A DNA stretch of 64,000 bases from Diphasiastrum complanatum (Eukaryota > Streptophyta > Lycopodiopsida > Lycopodiales > Lycopodiaceae): NCBI GenBank assembly GCA_029204225.1, contig CM055102.1:31180607-31244606 (forward strand), in the 5' to 3' direction. The position numbers and the translations under genes are program-made. Below, one piece after another: positions 23,281-36,780 of this stretch. Each line of letters opens with the position of its first letter. Positions within the stretch are counted from its first letter, which is position 1. The notes beneath the pieces were generated by a model. That model ran no database searches. It was not told the DNA's origin and saw nothing but the letters and a program-made list of their open reading frames with translations.

Positions 23281-23809
23281 GCCCTAGGAAGATCTTTTTT
23301 ACTAATCTTCACACTGCACAGGTCATCGTACTGGTTGCATTCGAGATGCTCACCCCTGTAATTGCTCCATGATGGCTTGCCTGATATAGTGCCATTGAAT
23401 TCATATGGCATAGTCTCCTGTGGCATACAGTATCTGGCGAATCATCATGAGTCTGATGCACTTGATTTGTAGACAGGCGTACCTTCAAGTGATTTTCTTA
23501 TACCTTGAGTGATCAGAGTACTGGTACTTGCATCAACAACATTGCATGCTTCATCTGAGAACATTATATGCATTCCTGCATCAACTATTCTTGCCATTGA
23601 TAACAAGTCTTGCTGTAGTGTAGGCACGAACAGAACATCTCCGAGTCGTCTATCTCTGCCATTTGTGTTGAGCCATAGTGAACCAATACCATTCACTTGA
23701 TGTTTTGATCCATCTCCAAGAACGATAAATCTTGATGGATCTGCACTTCGAAAATCAGATATGATTTGTCTTGATGTAACAAAGTGTGAGGTAGCTCCTG
23801 AGTCAAGGA
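23281..23809 (-). pseudogene. Copia protease and GAG-pre-integrase fragment
   Basis: The minus strand encodes LDSGATSHFVTSRQIISDF with an intact DSGATS active site near 23800, then VLGDGSKHQVNGIGSLW, LFVPTLQQDLLSMARIVDAG and RRLCHMNSMALYQASHHGAI. It ends near 23280. It is closest to the element at 48740-51422. The neighbouring Copia LTR at 23810 begins just upstream of the active site, so that element probably inserted into this one. Confidence 0.75.
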
Positions 23810-24671
23810 TGATAAATTTTACAATTTTTAGGACAATAATGATTGTACTTTACAATCATAGAGAGTTATTGGTTGCTTAATCAATGAATCTATCAAGTTC
23901 TACACATTAGATCTTGATCTAGATTCACTACACTTCGATTTAAGCAAGAGCAATGGATCAACACATCATTGTTTAGTGAAGGAGGCTTCACACGTGTGGA
24001 GTACTGTCCACAGTACGGCCTACACCTGAAACAACAAGTACAATGATACTTGATAGCATTTATACATAAAAATCACAAGACAAATGACTAGAAACCTCAC
24101 AAAAGTGTAGAGTGCAAAAGTCTCATCAATCTTCTTCGCAAAATGATGATCCTTTTATGGATCAAGTACATTCATGAGTCTGGTACAGTCCAGCAGGTCT
24201 TCACACGTGTGAAGAGTGCCACATCACTCAGATCTATCCATTTGATCCATCCTTGATTATTATCCAATAGTTGACCTTCTAGAATATGACTAAAATCCAA
24301 AAAGCTAGTCTCCTAGAATATAGGAATATTCCCTACAAAACAGGATCGAAGGAAAATGGTCAACTCTTATCTTCTAGTACTCTATACACACATGTGAACA
24401 TCCACTTGCCATGTGGGAGCATTTACTCATGCATATGCAAGGAAAAGCTAATTTGTAGGTGACTAGTCAACTTGACTAAAAACTAGTCATTTCATGTTCA
24501 CACTAACTAGAATGGTATAAAATCAATTTGGATATATACAAACATGAAAAGTACATCCTTTCACACGTGGGAATAGACTCCGCACGTGTGAAATCAGATC
24601 ATCGACATATTCTAATGTTTGATCAATATTTACATGAACCAATGTCAAGTGAGAAGTGACAATTTTCAACA
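23810..24671 (-). repeat. 3' LTR of the Copia element at 23810-28707
   Basis: 862 bp, TGTTGAAAA...TTATCA on the minus strand. It matches 28133-28707 over its inner 577 bases. It carries four CACGTG cores near 23991, 24204, 24564 and 24583. The second lies in a perfect 16-base palindrome, CTTCACACGTGTGAAG, at 24199-24214. Confidence 0.9.
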
Positions 24672-24685
24672 CTCCTCCTCACTTC
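24672..24685 (-). promoter_or_regulatory. polypurine tract
   Basis: The minus strand reads AGAAGTGAGGAGGAG directly before TGTTGAAAA of the LTR. Confidence 0.7.
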
Positions 24686-25880
24686 TAACTTGGCAAATCT
24701 AGTGTACATCTATCTACAATTCCAAGAGCATATCTTAACTTAAAAAATGGATCTTTGGACAATGGTTTGGTTAAGATATCAGCTATGCATTTGGATGATG
24801 GTACATGATGTAGTTGCACTTCCTTGGATTGTACCTTCTCCCTCACAAAGTGGTGAGCTATCTCAATATGCTTTGTTCTAGCATGGAAGATAGGATTTTT
24901 GTTGAGAAGCTTGATTGTCACAAAATATGTAAGGGATCTCCTCAGCCTCTAGCACATGTAGTTCCATCAAGAGTCTTCTTAGCCATAGGAGCTCTTTGGT
25001 TGTTGAAGTCAATGCCTTGTACTCGGCTTCACAAGAAGATAGTGAGATTGTATCTTGCTTTTTGGAAAGCCAAGATATCACTCCTCCACAAAGAAACGTT
25101 GCAAATGCACTAATGGACTTCCTATCCATCTTGTCACCTACAAAATCTGAATCCGAGTAGGCTCTCAAGTGCAAGTTAGATGCTTCATAAAGTATGCCAA
25201 AAAATCTAGTACTAGAAACATATCTAAGTACTCTCATGGCACTTTTCCAATGATGAACTAAAGGAGCTTGCATACTTTGACTCAACTTGCTTACACAAAA
25301 ACTTAAGTCAGGTCTAGTGATGGTCAAATAGATTAGAGAGCCTATAAGCTTCCTAAAGAGGGTGATGTCCTCAAAGGATGCTTCATCACCTTCATTAGTT
25401 GCTTTCACAACATGCTCCATAGGGGTGTCAATCCCCTTACAATCTTTCATACCAAATCTTTCAAGAATGGAAGTAGCATACTTAGATTGACTTATGAAAG
25501 TACAATTGCTACTTCTAGACACTTCTATCAAGTATAAACTTTAGGAAGCCTAGATCTACCATCTTGAACTCACTAGATAAGTCAACTTTTACATTGCCTA
25601 TGCCATCATCATCATTTCCTGTCATAATGATGTCATCAACATAAAGAACCAAAATGATGATCTTTCCTTCATTACATTTGAAATATAAAGAAGGTTCATA
25701 AGCACTTAGTACAAAGCCAAGAGAATAGAGAAAATCATGCAACCTAGAGTACCAAGCTCTAGGTGCTTGCTTCAAGCCATATAGGCTCTTCCTTAAGCAG
25801 CACACCTTTTGCTCCTCACCAACCTTGATGAAGCCCTTGGGTTGCATCATTTAGATTTCCTCTTCAAAGAAGCCATTCAA
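24686..25880 (-). pseudogene. Copia RT (C-terminal half) and RNase H
   Basis: RT starts mid-domain at about 25880 and reads MMQPKGFIKVG, SLYGLKQAPRAWYSRLHDF and the active site VLYVDDIIMTGND near 25620. A frame break follows near 25530. RNase H then runs with GSLIYLTITRPDLSFCVSK, YSDSDFVGDKMDRKS and SLSSCEAEYKALTS, breaks again near 24890, and ends with IFHARTKHIEIAHHFVREK and ADILTKPLSK. The catalytic motifs are present but split over three frames. Confidence 0.85.
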
Positions 25881-26467
25881 GAAGGCATTTGTCACATCCA
25901 TTTGGTAGAGATCCCATTTGAACAAAGTAGGACTTGAACTTAATGAAAGCTTCATAAACAAGACTTTTCTTTGATAGTAGCTCAATCCATGTGAATCTAG
26001 TACAATCATCTATAAAAGCTACATACATCAAGGCACCTCCATTACTTGCATGTGAAAAACTATGTACATCAGAATGTATGAGATCCAAGGGAGAGAGATC
26101 TCTTGTAAGAAGACTTGTGTGACTTTGCAAGGCCACATGCCTCACACATCTTTTCACACTTCTTGAAAGCTCTTGGTAGGCCGAGAGCTAGTTCCTTGCT
26201 TGCCATTGACTCCATAGATTGAAGATTAGGATGGCCTAATCTCTTATGCCAAAGCTCCACTTGAGTTAGCTCCTCCCTAGCCAAGTTCACACTTTCACTT
26301 GCAACAATATCATCCAACTTGAAAAGTCTACCTTGCTTAATGCCACTAGCTATGCACTTATCATTTTTCAAGATGTAATAAACTCCATTCTTGAAATGTA
26401 AATCTAGTCCATTGTCCATTAATTGTCCTACACTAAGCAAGTTTCTTGAAATGGTAGGAACATACAA
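25881..26467 (-). pseudogene. Copia GAG-pre-integrase and first half of integrase
   Basis: The minus strand encodes MYVPTISRNLLSVGQLMDNG, LWHKRLGHPNLQSMESMASK and the Cys pair CEACGLAKSHKSS. After a frame break it encodes LDLIHSDVHSFSHASNGGAL with the first catalytic Asp, then YVAFIDDCTRFTWIELLSKK. It stops at FKSYF, where the deletion junction joins it to RT. Confidence 0.85.
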
Positions 26468-27540
26468 AACATTATCTAGATCTATCCTTTTAGATGTGCC
26501 TAAGCAAAGAAGTATAGATCCTATGCCATATATTTTGCATGCTTGATCACTACAGTGTATATTGACTTCTTAGAGTCATTACAAGATAGAAGAGTAGAAA
26601 AATAATGCTTGTTAAAAGACATGTGGGAACTAGCCCCACTATCTATCCACCATGTGTCTTGACTTGAAGTTGGTGTAGATGCAACCATTAAGGATGTGTG
26701 CCATCCTCTTCTTCTTCCTCTTGAGCAATGTTCCCTTGATCTCCTTTGGCTTGTTGATTCTTCTTCAAGTAGCATTATGAAGCAAAGTATCCTTTCTTTC
26801 CACAAAAGAAACACTTTAGTTTTGCCTTGTTATTCACTTTGCCTTTGGAGGTAGATCCTCCATTCCTCATCTTGGCCTCCTTGCCTTGATTTTTCTTGAA
26901 TGGATTTTGCTTCGTCTTGCCTTTAGATGTAAAGTTAGCTTTCTCCTCTCCTCCATTAAGTGACATGTTATCCATTCTTGTCTTGAGGTGTAGAAGCCTA
27001 CTCTCCTCGGCCACAAGAACATTGTGCAACTTTTCAATGGATGGAAGAGAGTCTTGAATGATTGGACTAGATTAGGTAACTCATCACCTAGACCATTCAA
27101 GATGATTTGTACTAGTTCTTGATCTTGGATCTTCTCTCCTATTGCACTTAACTCCTCGTTGAGAGATTTGATCCTAAGGACATACTCTTGTCCACTCTCT
27201 CCACTTCCTTTCATGCTTTGGAAAACTTGATTTCTTAGCATGAGGATTCTTGAAGTATTGTTGGATTCATAAATGCTCTTCAATGAATCCCAAGCCTCTT
27301 TGGATGAGGTACAAGAAGACATCTCTTTCAAGAGGTCATTGCATACATTTAACTCTATGCAATGTAGAGCTAATCTTGCTCTCTTCTTGTATTTGGTTTG
27401 TTCTTGGGGAGTTTGAGGCTCTTCCTCTACTCCTTGAAATATGTCATATAGATCATGGATCACCTCACTTTCCAAATGGAATAATTTGTGGAAGTGAGTC
27501 TCTCACTTGATTCCATCAAATATCCCCCCATGGATGACAT
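26468..27540 (-). pseudogene. Copia gag and protease
   Basis: Gag begins at an ATG at 27540 (MSSMGGYLMESSERLTS). A frameshift follows near 27475, then the UBN2 region reads RARLALHCIELNVCNDLLKE and SIYESNNTSRILMLRNQVFQ. A second frame change near 27050 leads to a Lys-rich linker and a knuckle, CFFCGKKGYFAS, in which the His is Tyr. The protease motif WWIDSGASSHMS is intact near 26640. A stop at 26521 separates it from the next segment. Confidence 0.85.
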
Positions 27541-28120
27541 TTTAGAACGAATGCTTTTTAAAATCACAAAGATTTTTGAATTTTAAAAGATCTATGAAAA
27601 GGCCTAAAGCTTACTAGAATGCCTATAGGCTTGTCTCTATCAAACTAGCACACAAGCTTAAATGATAGTCAAAGATCTTGCCAAAAATTCCTAGCTTTCA
27701 CTCTCACAAAAAAAATTGCTTTATGCTTTTCTTAGAGATTTCACTTCAACTAAGGATCTGAACAAATCAGCCTCTAAGATCTGATCTTAGACTCTAAAAA
27801 GAAATGCTTCAATGATCCAAAATACTATTTGGTCATAGGCATTAGCTAGCATGAATCTAGATCAATACTATGCTTCAAAAAGCACCAAAAATGAACTAGT
27901 ATTGTGATTTTGGGACCAACAAACACAAAGTAACTTGAATTGAAAGTTGCTGTATAGTTTCACATGTGTGAAAAGTACATACACAGCCTCCAAGTCGTTT
28001 TGATCCAAATGATTACAAGCTATCACTCTAGAAGAACTCGCCCTCACTAGTATTGGCCAAAAGCAAATTTTGCCAATGATCTTTACAAGATTTATGATTC
28101 AATGATCACTCTCTTACTTA
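27541..28120 (-). other. leader of the Copia element
   Basis: The untranslated region between the primer site and the gag ATG, about 580 bases. No gene is seen. It contains TTTCACATGTGTGAAA near 27957-27972, a palindrome related to those in the LTR. Confidence 0.6.
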
Positions 28121-28132
28121 GCTCTGATACCA
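28121..28132 (-). promoter_or_regulatory. primer binding site (initiator tRNA-Met)
   Basis: The minus strand reads TGGTATCAGAGC, adjacent to the LTR end at 28133. A perfect Copia-type site. Confidence 0.95.
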
Positions 28133-28707
28133 TGATAAATTTTACAGTTTTTAGGACAATAATGATTGTACTTTACAATCATAGAGAGTTATTGGTTGCT
28201 TAATCAATCAATCTATCAAGTTCTACACATTAGATCTTGATCTAAATTCACTACACTTGGATTTAAGCAAGAGCAATGGATCAACACATCATTTTTTAGT
28301 GAAGGAGGCTTCACACGTGTGGAGTACTGTCCACAGCACGGCCTGCACCTGAAACAACAAGTACAATGATACTTGATAGCATTCATACATAAAAATCACA
28401 AGACAAATGACTAGAAACCTCACAAAAGTGTAGAGTGCAAAAGTCTCATCAATCTTCTTAGCAAAATGATGATCCTTTTATGATCAAGTACATTTATGAG
28501 TCTGGTACAGTCCAGCAAGTCTTCACACTTGTGAAGAGTGCCACATCACTTAGATCTATCCATTTGATCCATCCTTGATCCTTATCCAATAGTTGACCTT
28601 ATAGAATATGACTAAAATCCAAAAAGCTAGTCTCCTAGAATATAGGAATATTCCCTACAGAATAGGATCTAAGAAAAATGGTCAACCCTTATCTTCTAGT
28701 ACTCTAT
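28133..28707 (-). repeat. truncated 5' LTR of the Copia element at 23810-28707
   Basis: It is nearly identical to 23810-24386, then stops after CTCTATA. The outer 285 bases of the 3' LTR are missing. One palindrome is altered to CTTCACACTTGTGAAG at 28521-28536. Confidence 0.9.
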
Positions 28708-28753
28708 AGGCAGTACCCTAACACATAGGCAAGCTAGTAGGTAGATAGTTTCT

Positions 28754-28890
28754 GACATGTGCCACTCATGCATTGGACCAAGTGTCCCAATGAGCGTATG
28801 ACACATGTCCTATTGACTCATCCATTGACCGTCCGACAAATGTCACTCATACACTGGACCAATTGTCCCAGTGAGCATATGACACGTGTC
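28754..28890 (+). repeat. tandem pair of 56-base inverted-repeat units
   Basis: Two units, 28754-28809 and 28835-28890, have a period of 81 bases. Each begins with GACA(T/A)(G/A)TG and ends with GACAC(A/G)TGTC, with internal arms such as CATTGGACC and CCCAATGAG that pair. Each unit can fold into an imperfect hairpin. The origin is unknown. Confidence 0.7.
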
Positions 28891-28921
28891 ATGTTGACCG
28901 ATCAACCCTTCCGACTTTTTC

Positions 28922-29287
<366 letters not shown>

Positions 29288-29320
29288 AATATCATAAGCA
29301 AATTTTGCATTGGCAATTCA

Positions 29321-30025
29321 ATGACAATCGAGCCAAAGAACGTGATCAAGCCGTTCATAGACACAACCGTTGAGTTTTTTTGGACCCATGACGGGTATCT
29401 CCTAGAATCCATCCGAGATCCCCTCATCCACGCCACCACCCAGCTTCTGAACAACTTCTTGATGTTTGGCAACCTCAAGAAGGAACAGATTTCTTCCCAG
29501 ATCCTGCATCGTATTGTAGATTCCAACTACAAATTAGGATCTGGCCCGCTGGAACCTTACAACTGGTATAAGATGATTTTCGGTGAGTTGAAGAGGGCAA
29601 TCAAGGATAACACCAAGCAACAATTTGCGGCTAGCCCTCTTCTCTTGCTATTATTTGCCTCTTGTCTGGAAGACAGGATTCGTGGGTTTGATGACAATAC
29701 CGTGTTGTCTATCTTTGAAAAAGCACCGTCAGAGTCATTTCACCAGGCCTCATCATCACATAGTCGTCATCGTGTATGTATCGAAATCTTTATTCCTGAC
29801 TTGCCTCCTACGACACGTCGAAGGACTAGGCAACCATCGTCCGCTGCGCTTCCACCTCCCGTTGCTATTCACACTGGACTACCGATCTCCCAAACCACTG
29901 ATGCTTTCTTTGCCTTTGCTTCCTCTCAAGGACAATTTGTGACTATTGGAGCTACAATTCCAATCACAGCTGCCCAGGCCGCCTCACCCCCACGACCGAG
30001 AACAATTTCACCAGAGACGCAATAA
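29321..30025 (+). CDS. unrecognised gag-like protein of a retroelement unit
   Basis: An open frame of 234 codons from an ATG 38 bases after the AG microsatellite. It could be read further upstream through the microsatellite as an Arg-Glu repeat, which is unlikely to be real. The N-terminal 130 residues are predicted mostly helical (LIHATTQLLNNFLMFGNLKK, WYKMIFGELKRAI). The C-terminal part is rich in Ser, Pro and Arg (PPTTRRRTRQPS). No zinc knuckle or known motif is present. Downstream, after a single TAG/TAA break, the same frame continues as MLDDFDPLGASEVFVM. The position before an LTR-like end suggests a structural protein of a retroelement, but I do not recognise the family. Confidence 0.35.
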   Translation: MTIEPKNVIKPFIDTTVEFFWTHDGYLLESIRDPLIHATTQLLNNFLMFGNLKKEQISSQILHRIVDSNYKLGSGPLEPYNWYKMIFGELKRAIKDNTKQQFAASPLLLLLFASCLEDRIRGFDDNTVLSIFEKAPSESFHQASSSHSRHRVCIEIFIPDLPPTTRRRTRQPSSAALPPPVAIHTGLPISQTTDAFFAFASSQGQFVTIGATIPITAAQAASPPRPRTISPETQ

Positions 30026-30034
30026 TTTATAGAC

Positions 30035-31797
30035 ATGTTAGATGATTTCGACCCCCTTGGGGCCTCTGAAGTTTTTGTCATGTCCCAAAGTCTAGGGCCC
30101 TTTGACCTCCAATCCCCTGGAAGAGGATCCAAACAAGTCCATAATTCTGAGAATATTTTTGATGATACTTTTCAGATGGAACACCAAGATACCGAAGCAG
30201 ATCAGGCACCAGACACATTTTAGGAATGCTGTCAAATCACCCAAGCAGTTCGACGCCACGGTACCTGAGGGCTATGAAGGAGCTTTTGAAGAAGAAGAAC
30301 CACGGACACAAGCTACACGCCAAAACATGAATGATACCATCAGTTCCTCTTGCTGCTACCACCTCCACGATCATAGATTCTGGTGATGCTCTCGGTTTAG
30401 TCTCAAACCTTGTGCAAGTGATCCAGTCTATGCTTGATAAGAAAAAAAAACTGGAATAGAGCATTTCAGATATGGGTTCTAAAAATACCCTTATCAGCCA
30501 GAAAATCATCCACCTGGATAGAGAATTGAAGATCGTCAAGCAGCATGAAGCGAAATCTGAAGTTGAGATGAAAAAAACATAGCAAGTGGCTGATCGCCTA
30601 GAAGATTATGTGAACACACTTCAGAATGCCCTAACAAACGCACAAGACCAAGTCAACAAATCCGTGCAGGATGCAAAACAACAAGTGATGTTGTTACAAG
30701 GTCAAATGCAGATGGTAGAGCAAGATCGCACATGTCTCCAAGGTGAATTGGATGCGACCACCCTTGAGCATGATGCGTATCTCCAGACTCAAATTCTTGA
30801 TCATCCGGTCACTCCGACGAAAATCAGTTAGTTGTTTAAAAAGGTTGAAACATATTGAGTGGCCATGCAAGGCTTTCAAGCTCACTTCGACAACTTCAAA
30901 GGCACAGCCTCGATTGAGTTGGCAAAGGCCAAAGAGATAAAAGGCTACCTCTCAAGTTTTGGAGTCCAACCCTAAAATAACTGTTCCACAGATGCCACAA
31001 TTCTCACCTCAACAACACAATCAAGCTTGGATGTCGCTATGGATTCAGGTATGGATCAGGGTGGAGCACTAGAGGTGGAGGAAGTACAACCAGTTCCACA
31101 GGCAATGCAATCAGGTTCCATCTACCTCAGGGACCACACTCCTCTTTAGAAGACCAATCAACATCGAGGACTAGATCCAGAGTTTCCTAACGCAACACCC
31201 GCATGAGTCCTCGCATGGTGGTTGGTTTATCAAGTCTAAGGCCTCTGAATAGAGGCTGACAAAGAGTTGGATAAGCTACCTGCATTGGGAGAGCAGCCGA
31301 CATGGAGGATAACAATATTTGAGAAAACTCCATAATCAATCAGGAGTTATGTGGCCAGCCCTCACCAATTGCACATAGATCCATAGTACGTACCAATGCC
31401 ACGACGGAATAAGTGAAAAGATTTGGGAGTGGCCATGGAAAAAATCACGATCCATACACCAAATTGGCCAGTAATCCACCAACCTTACAATTGGAAAATT
31501 CTAGTGGATTTCCACATAGCGCTACAAGCATATTAGCGGGAGTACATGTTCTCCCCTGATCCGATAGTTAGGCAATCAACGCTTTTTGCAAAAGGCTTGA
31601 CTTTGTTGGCGTCCGTTGCTACTCGTGGGATGATTACGTTGGCATTCGATCCAAATAAATCAATGGCGTCAGACAGTGTCAAAGATCAGTTGCCATTATC
31701 AAGATTGTACTTTTGTGCTGCAATGATGGGAGGCTCCTGGGAATCCCGATTTACCGCTTGGACAACATCAAAGTGGATCTCCGGAGCACATCGTTGA
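30035..31797 (+). pseudogene. broken continuation with coiled-coil region
   Basis: The segments MLDDFDPLGASEVFVMSQSL (30035-30223), a Lys/Glu/Gln-rich heptad-like stretch ending near 30830 (ADRLEDYVNTLQNALTNAQD and VQDAKQQVMLLQGQMQM) and an unrecognised block at 31546-31797 (DPIVRQSTLFAKGLTLLASV) lie in order but in different frames, with many stops. The coiled coil suggests a multimerising structural protein. No enzyme motif is visible. Confidence 0.35.
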
Positions 31798-31952
31798 TTT
31801 TTACCACACAATTTGGATTTCAACACTACCCGACTCAACTTCATGGAGAAGGTCCAGCACTACCTTATCAAGGCGACGCGAGGCAACAGAGCCCCAAATA
31901 AATAAATCTCACGAGGTGTCATGGGACCGCCACCAATTTTGGTGGGGGATAC

Positions 31953-32150
31953 TGTTGGAGGGTTTGTGGATCCCGAGACAGCCCTAACCCTAATTAATAA
32001 GTGAGAGGGGTTTGTCACCCTGTGTGTGTAAGTTCGCAACTTGATGATCACATAGTTATTTGGTAGTTAGAAAGTCAATAAAAGGACTTTAGGTCTTTTT
32101 GCGAGACTTTTAATGTTGCAGGCCTAAATGTCAACTTAGTGAATAAGTTG
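31953..32150 (+). repeat. partial LTR related to 17252-17968
   Basis: It starts TGTTGGAGGGTTTGTGG after a purine-rich tract and shares about 170 bases with the LTR at 17252-17968 (reverse complement). Similarity is lost near 32150. Confidence 0.65.
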
Positions 32151-32273
32151 GGTCTCTCAATAACCCAGACATTAAACTTTTCATAGACAAAACACAATTG
32201 AGAACTTCTGATAACCTTTTTTGGATTTACCCTTTGGACTTTCTAGAAATAAAAAGAAAAACCTCAAAGGGTA

Positions 32274-32633
32274 ATGTCATCAAATATTACCATTGCCTTT
32301 AATCAAAATTCCGATTTGACACAACTTTTTAAGTTTGACAAAAGAAGAGAATTACCTTTTCCTTTTTTACAGTATATACATATGGCTTCAAATAGATCAA
32401 TCTACAATTCATATAAAGTTATTGTTTCACAGGTCATTGTTGCAATGTACTACTGCAACAAACAAAATACTTTTATTAATGAGGTCAGAATTATGGTTGA
32501 CGCCTTCCAAAACAATGGTTTTATGAGGGATAATCTATATATTATCATCAATAAGCTACTTCGCTCTGATTCTTTTCCGGGATTGTCCTACTCTTTACCA
32601 CATGATGTTGATTGTCTTTTGGCAGGCAGTTAG
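32274..32633 (+). CDS. small ORF, possibly the C-terminal part of a Penelope-like reverse transcriptase
   Basis: 119 residues. The order LPFPFLQYIHMASNRSIYNS, then EVRIMVDAFQNNGFMRDNLY, resembles the region after the catalytic palm in Penelope-like reverse transcriptases (a short aromatic/His/Ser segment, about 35 residues, then an acidic helix ending in NG(F/Y)). No YxDD box or GIY-YIG domain is present, and upstream frames are broken. It could also be an unrelated chance frame. It lies between the partial LTR and a CT/CA microsatellite. Confidence 0.3.
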   Translation: MSSNITIAFNQNSDLTQLFKFDKRRELPFPFLQYIHMASNRSIYNSYKVIVSQVIVAMYYCNKQNTFINEVRIMVDAFQNNGFMRDNLYIIINKLLRSDSFPGLSYSLPHDVDCLLAGS

Positions 32634-32695
32634 CTATCCTTTACGGATTTCTAACTACCCCCGAAGGGATTCACTAACTGCGGGAAGGTTGGTGG

Positions 32696-34714
<2,019 letters not shown>

Positions 34715-34726
34715 GCTCTGATACCA
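34715..34726 (-). promoter_or_regulatory. primer binding site candidate
   Basis: The minus strand reads TGGTATCAGAGC, a perfect initiator tRNA-Met site. An LTR in minus orientation would lie to the right, starting near TGTCCACACC at 34734. Its far end could not be fixed before the CT run at 35205. Confidence 0.6.
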
Positions 34727-35202
34727 ACACACGTGTCCACACCAGGTCTTTTGGCTAAGTAAAACTTTAACGGTTAAAACTTTTCATATTCCTCTATGCT
34801 TAAAACGAACTGATATGGACCAATTGCCCATAAGCTGATCAATATGGCACTCGTCCTGATATGGTGATATAACGGCCTGGCCTATCAGTAAAACATAATT
34901 TCTTTGGGAAGACTGGCAAATGTTTTAAAATGCTATTCAAAGTTGTTAAGTAATATAACTTCTTTTGGACATGAATAACAACTGTCGTCGTTCAGCCATG
35001 ACATCTGTCTTCCTCAATAAACTAACTTGAGCGATTTTGTTTTGTGGGATGGTGGTAGGTATCGGCTTGAAAGTGGTTATGCTTTATGGTGCTTTCTGTA
35101 CTGTATTTTACCTTTCAGCTGTATTTTACCTTGTTGGATTATGAATAAAGGCTTTAAAGAGCTTTAGTCTTGCTTTGTCAAGAGGAACTAAGTGCAGTCT
35201 TG

Positions 35203-35392
<190 letters not shown>

Positions 35393-35458
35393 GTTCGGGC
35401 CAGTCTAGGGTCACGTGAAGAAGGCCCAGATCTGGTTTTTTTTTGGAGGGAAGGACCA

Positions 35459-35476
35459 GGGGGGGGGGGGGGGGGG
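35459..35476 (+). repeat. poly(G) run of 18
   Basis: Eighteen consecutive G, 68 bases after the TC run. No gene lies between this and the Gypsy gag at 35817. Confidence 0.9.
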
Positions 35477-35816
35477 TATACTTGCTTATGGTAGTTAATG
35501 TGTTTTTTTCTCTCCGCAAATTGTGTTTTTGTTGGTTTCCATGGGGATTTTTAACTTGTATTGGACTACGTCAATATGCATGCAGTAGAATGCGATAGCT
35601 TAAGATAGTGTTAATTAGTTTTTGATGGCATTATATGGTTATATCCTGTTTTTTGTTGCTTAAGTCGGAATTGCAAAATTCATTGGTATAATTTAATAAG
35701 CACATGGTTCTATTAAAAAACTGTGTTTTTAGGACATTGTCTTCTTAATGATCATTATACCCATAATGAAATTAAACTGAACATTTTTTTTAAAAAAATT
35801 TTCAGTTTTACTTGCA

Positions 35817-36780
35817 ATGGACAAAGATGATGTTCCAGTGACGGGGGACACAGAAATCCGTCCAACATCACCAGACAGTGACGACACGAAAATTTAACCG
35901 ACATCACTAGACAGTGATGAGGCCCTCGACTCCAATAAATTATTGCACACTTTGGGCAAAGCGGTACTGGAACTTCACCAAAGTAATAAGCAATGCGATA
36001 GCCAAATGTAGAACCTTTTTAACCAATTACAAGCTATCACCTCAACTAACTTGGGGTATCAACCGGAAGTATTTTCTGGCGATAAAAAATTGAAGCGTCC
36101 GGAAGTTGTTGAGGACTGGGTTAATCATTGGTGAAGCTATTTTAGCTTACACAATGTCCCAGAGGATAAGCGGATATCCTCGGTTCTATTGTTTCTAGAA
36201 GGCAAGGCCTCCTCATGGTGGAGGGAACTTTCGGTGACTTGGGCTAGATTCCTAGTGGAATTCCATAAAGCTTTCGTCACGATAGACGATTTTGAGTTAT
36301 ATATCTGTTTCATTAACTGTAAAATGAGCAACCGAGAACTAGGCACTTATGTCCAAAAGTTCTTGTATTCTTTGGCCAAGGTGGAGCTATTTGATCCGAA
36401 GGTGGCACAGTGGTAGTTCATCTCTGGACTGCCAGCGACTGTAGACGAAATATCCTCCATTCACTAGAAGATGCTATCTGTGTGCCCAAGGCCTATGATA
36501 GCATTGTTGTTGGCTCGTGGAAAAGCACGCACGACCAAACGACCCCAAAACCCAAAATGGAAAAGTCAACCAATAAGCGGAAGAAGCAGTTTTTCGATGA
36601 GCTGAAAGCAGAGGCGTACCAATAGTAAAAACAAGAAGAAGCTAGTGGTAAAAGACAAGGCACAGTTAGTTGCACTTAAGAAAAATTTGTGTTTTCTCTG
36701 CAATAAACCCAGGCACCATGCTAAGCAGTGCTCCAAATGGAAAACTAAGTCGTCAAATTTCATGGTGGTAGATTTACCGC
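35817..36780 (+). pseudogene. Gypsy gag with zinc knuckle
   Basis: It starts at an ATG at 35817 (MDKDDVPVTGDTEIRPTS). Stops occur within 30 residues and at several later points. The Retrotrans_gag core reads LFLEGKASSWWRELSVTWAR and NCKMSNRELGTYVQKFLYSL near 36190-36370. The knuckle CFLCNKPRHHAKQC near 36690 is a perfect CX2CX4HX4C. Confidence 0.8.

Larger units (their letters stand above)
23810..28707 (-). mobile_element. minus-strand Ty1/Copia element with both LTRs and an internal deletion
   Basis: On the minus strand: 5' LTR (28707-28133, truncated), primer site (28132-28121), leader, gag from an ATG at 27540, protease, partial integrase, partial RT, RNase H, polypurine tract and 3' LTR (24671-23810). 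A deletion near 25880 joins the first half of integrase to the middle of RT, removing two integrase catalytic positions and the N-terminal RT fingers. It is therefore a deletion derivative with further frameshifts. Confidence 0.9.
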
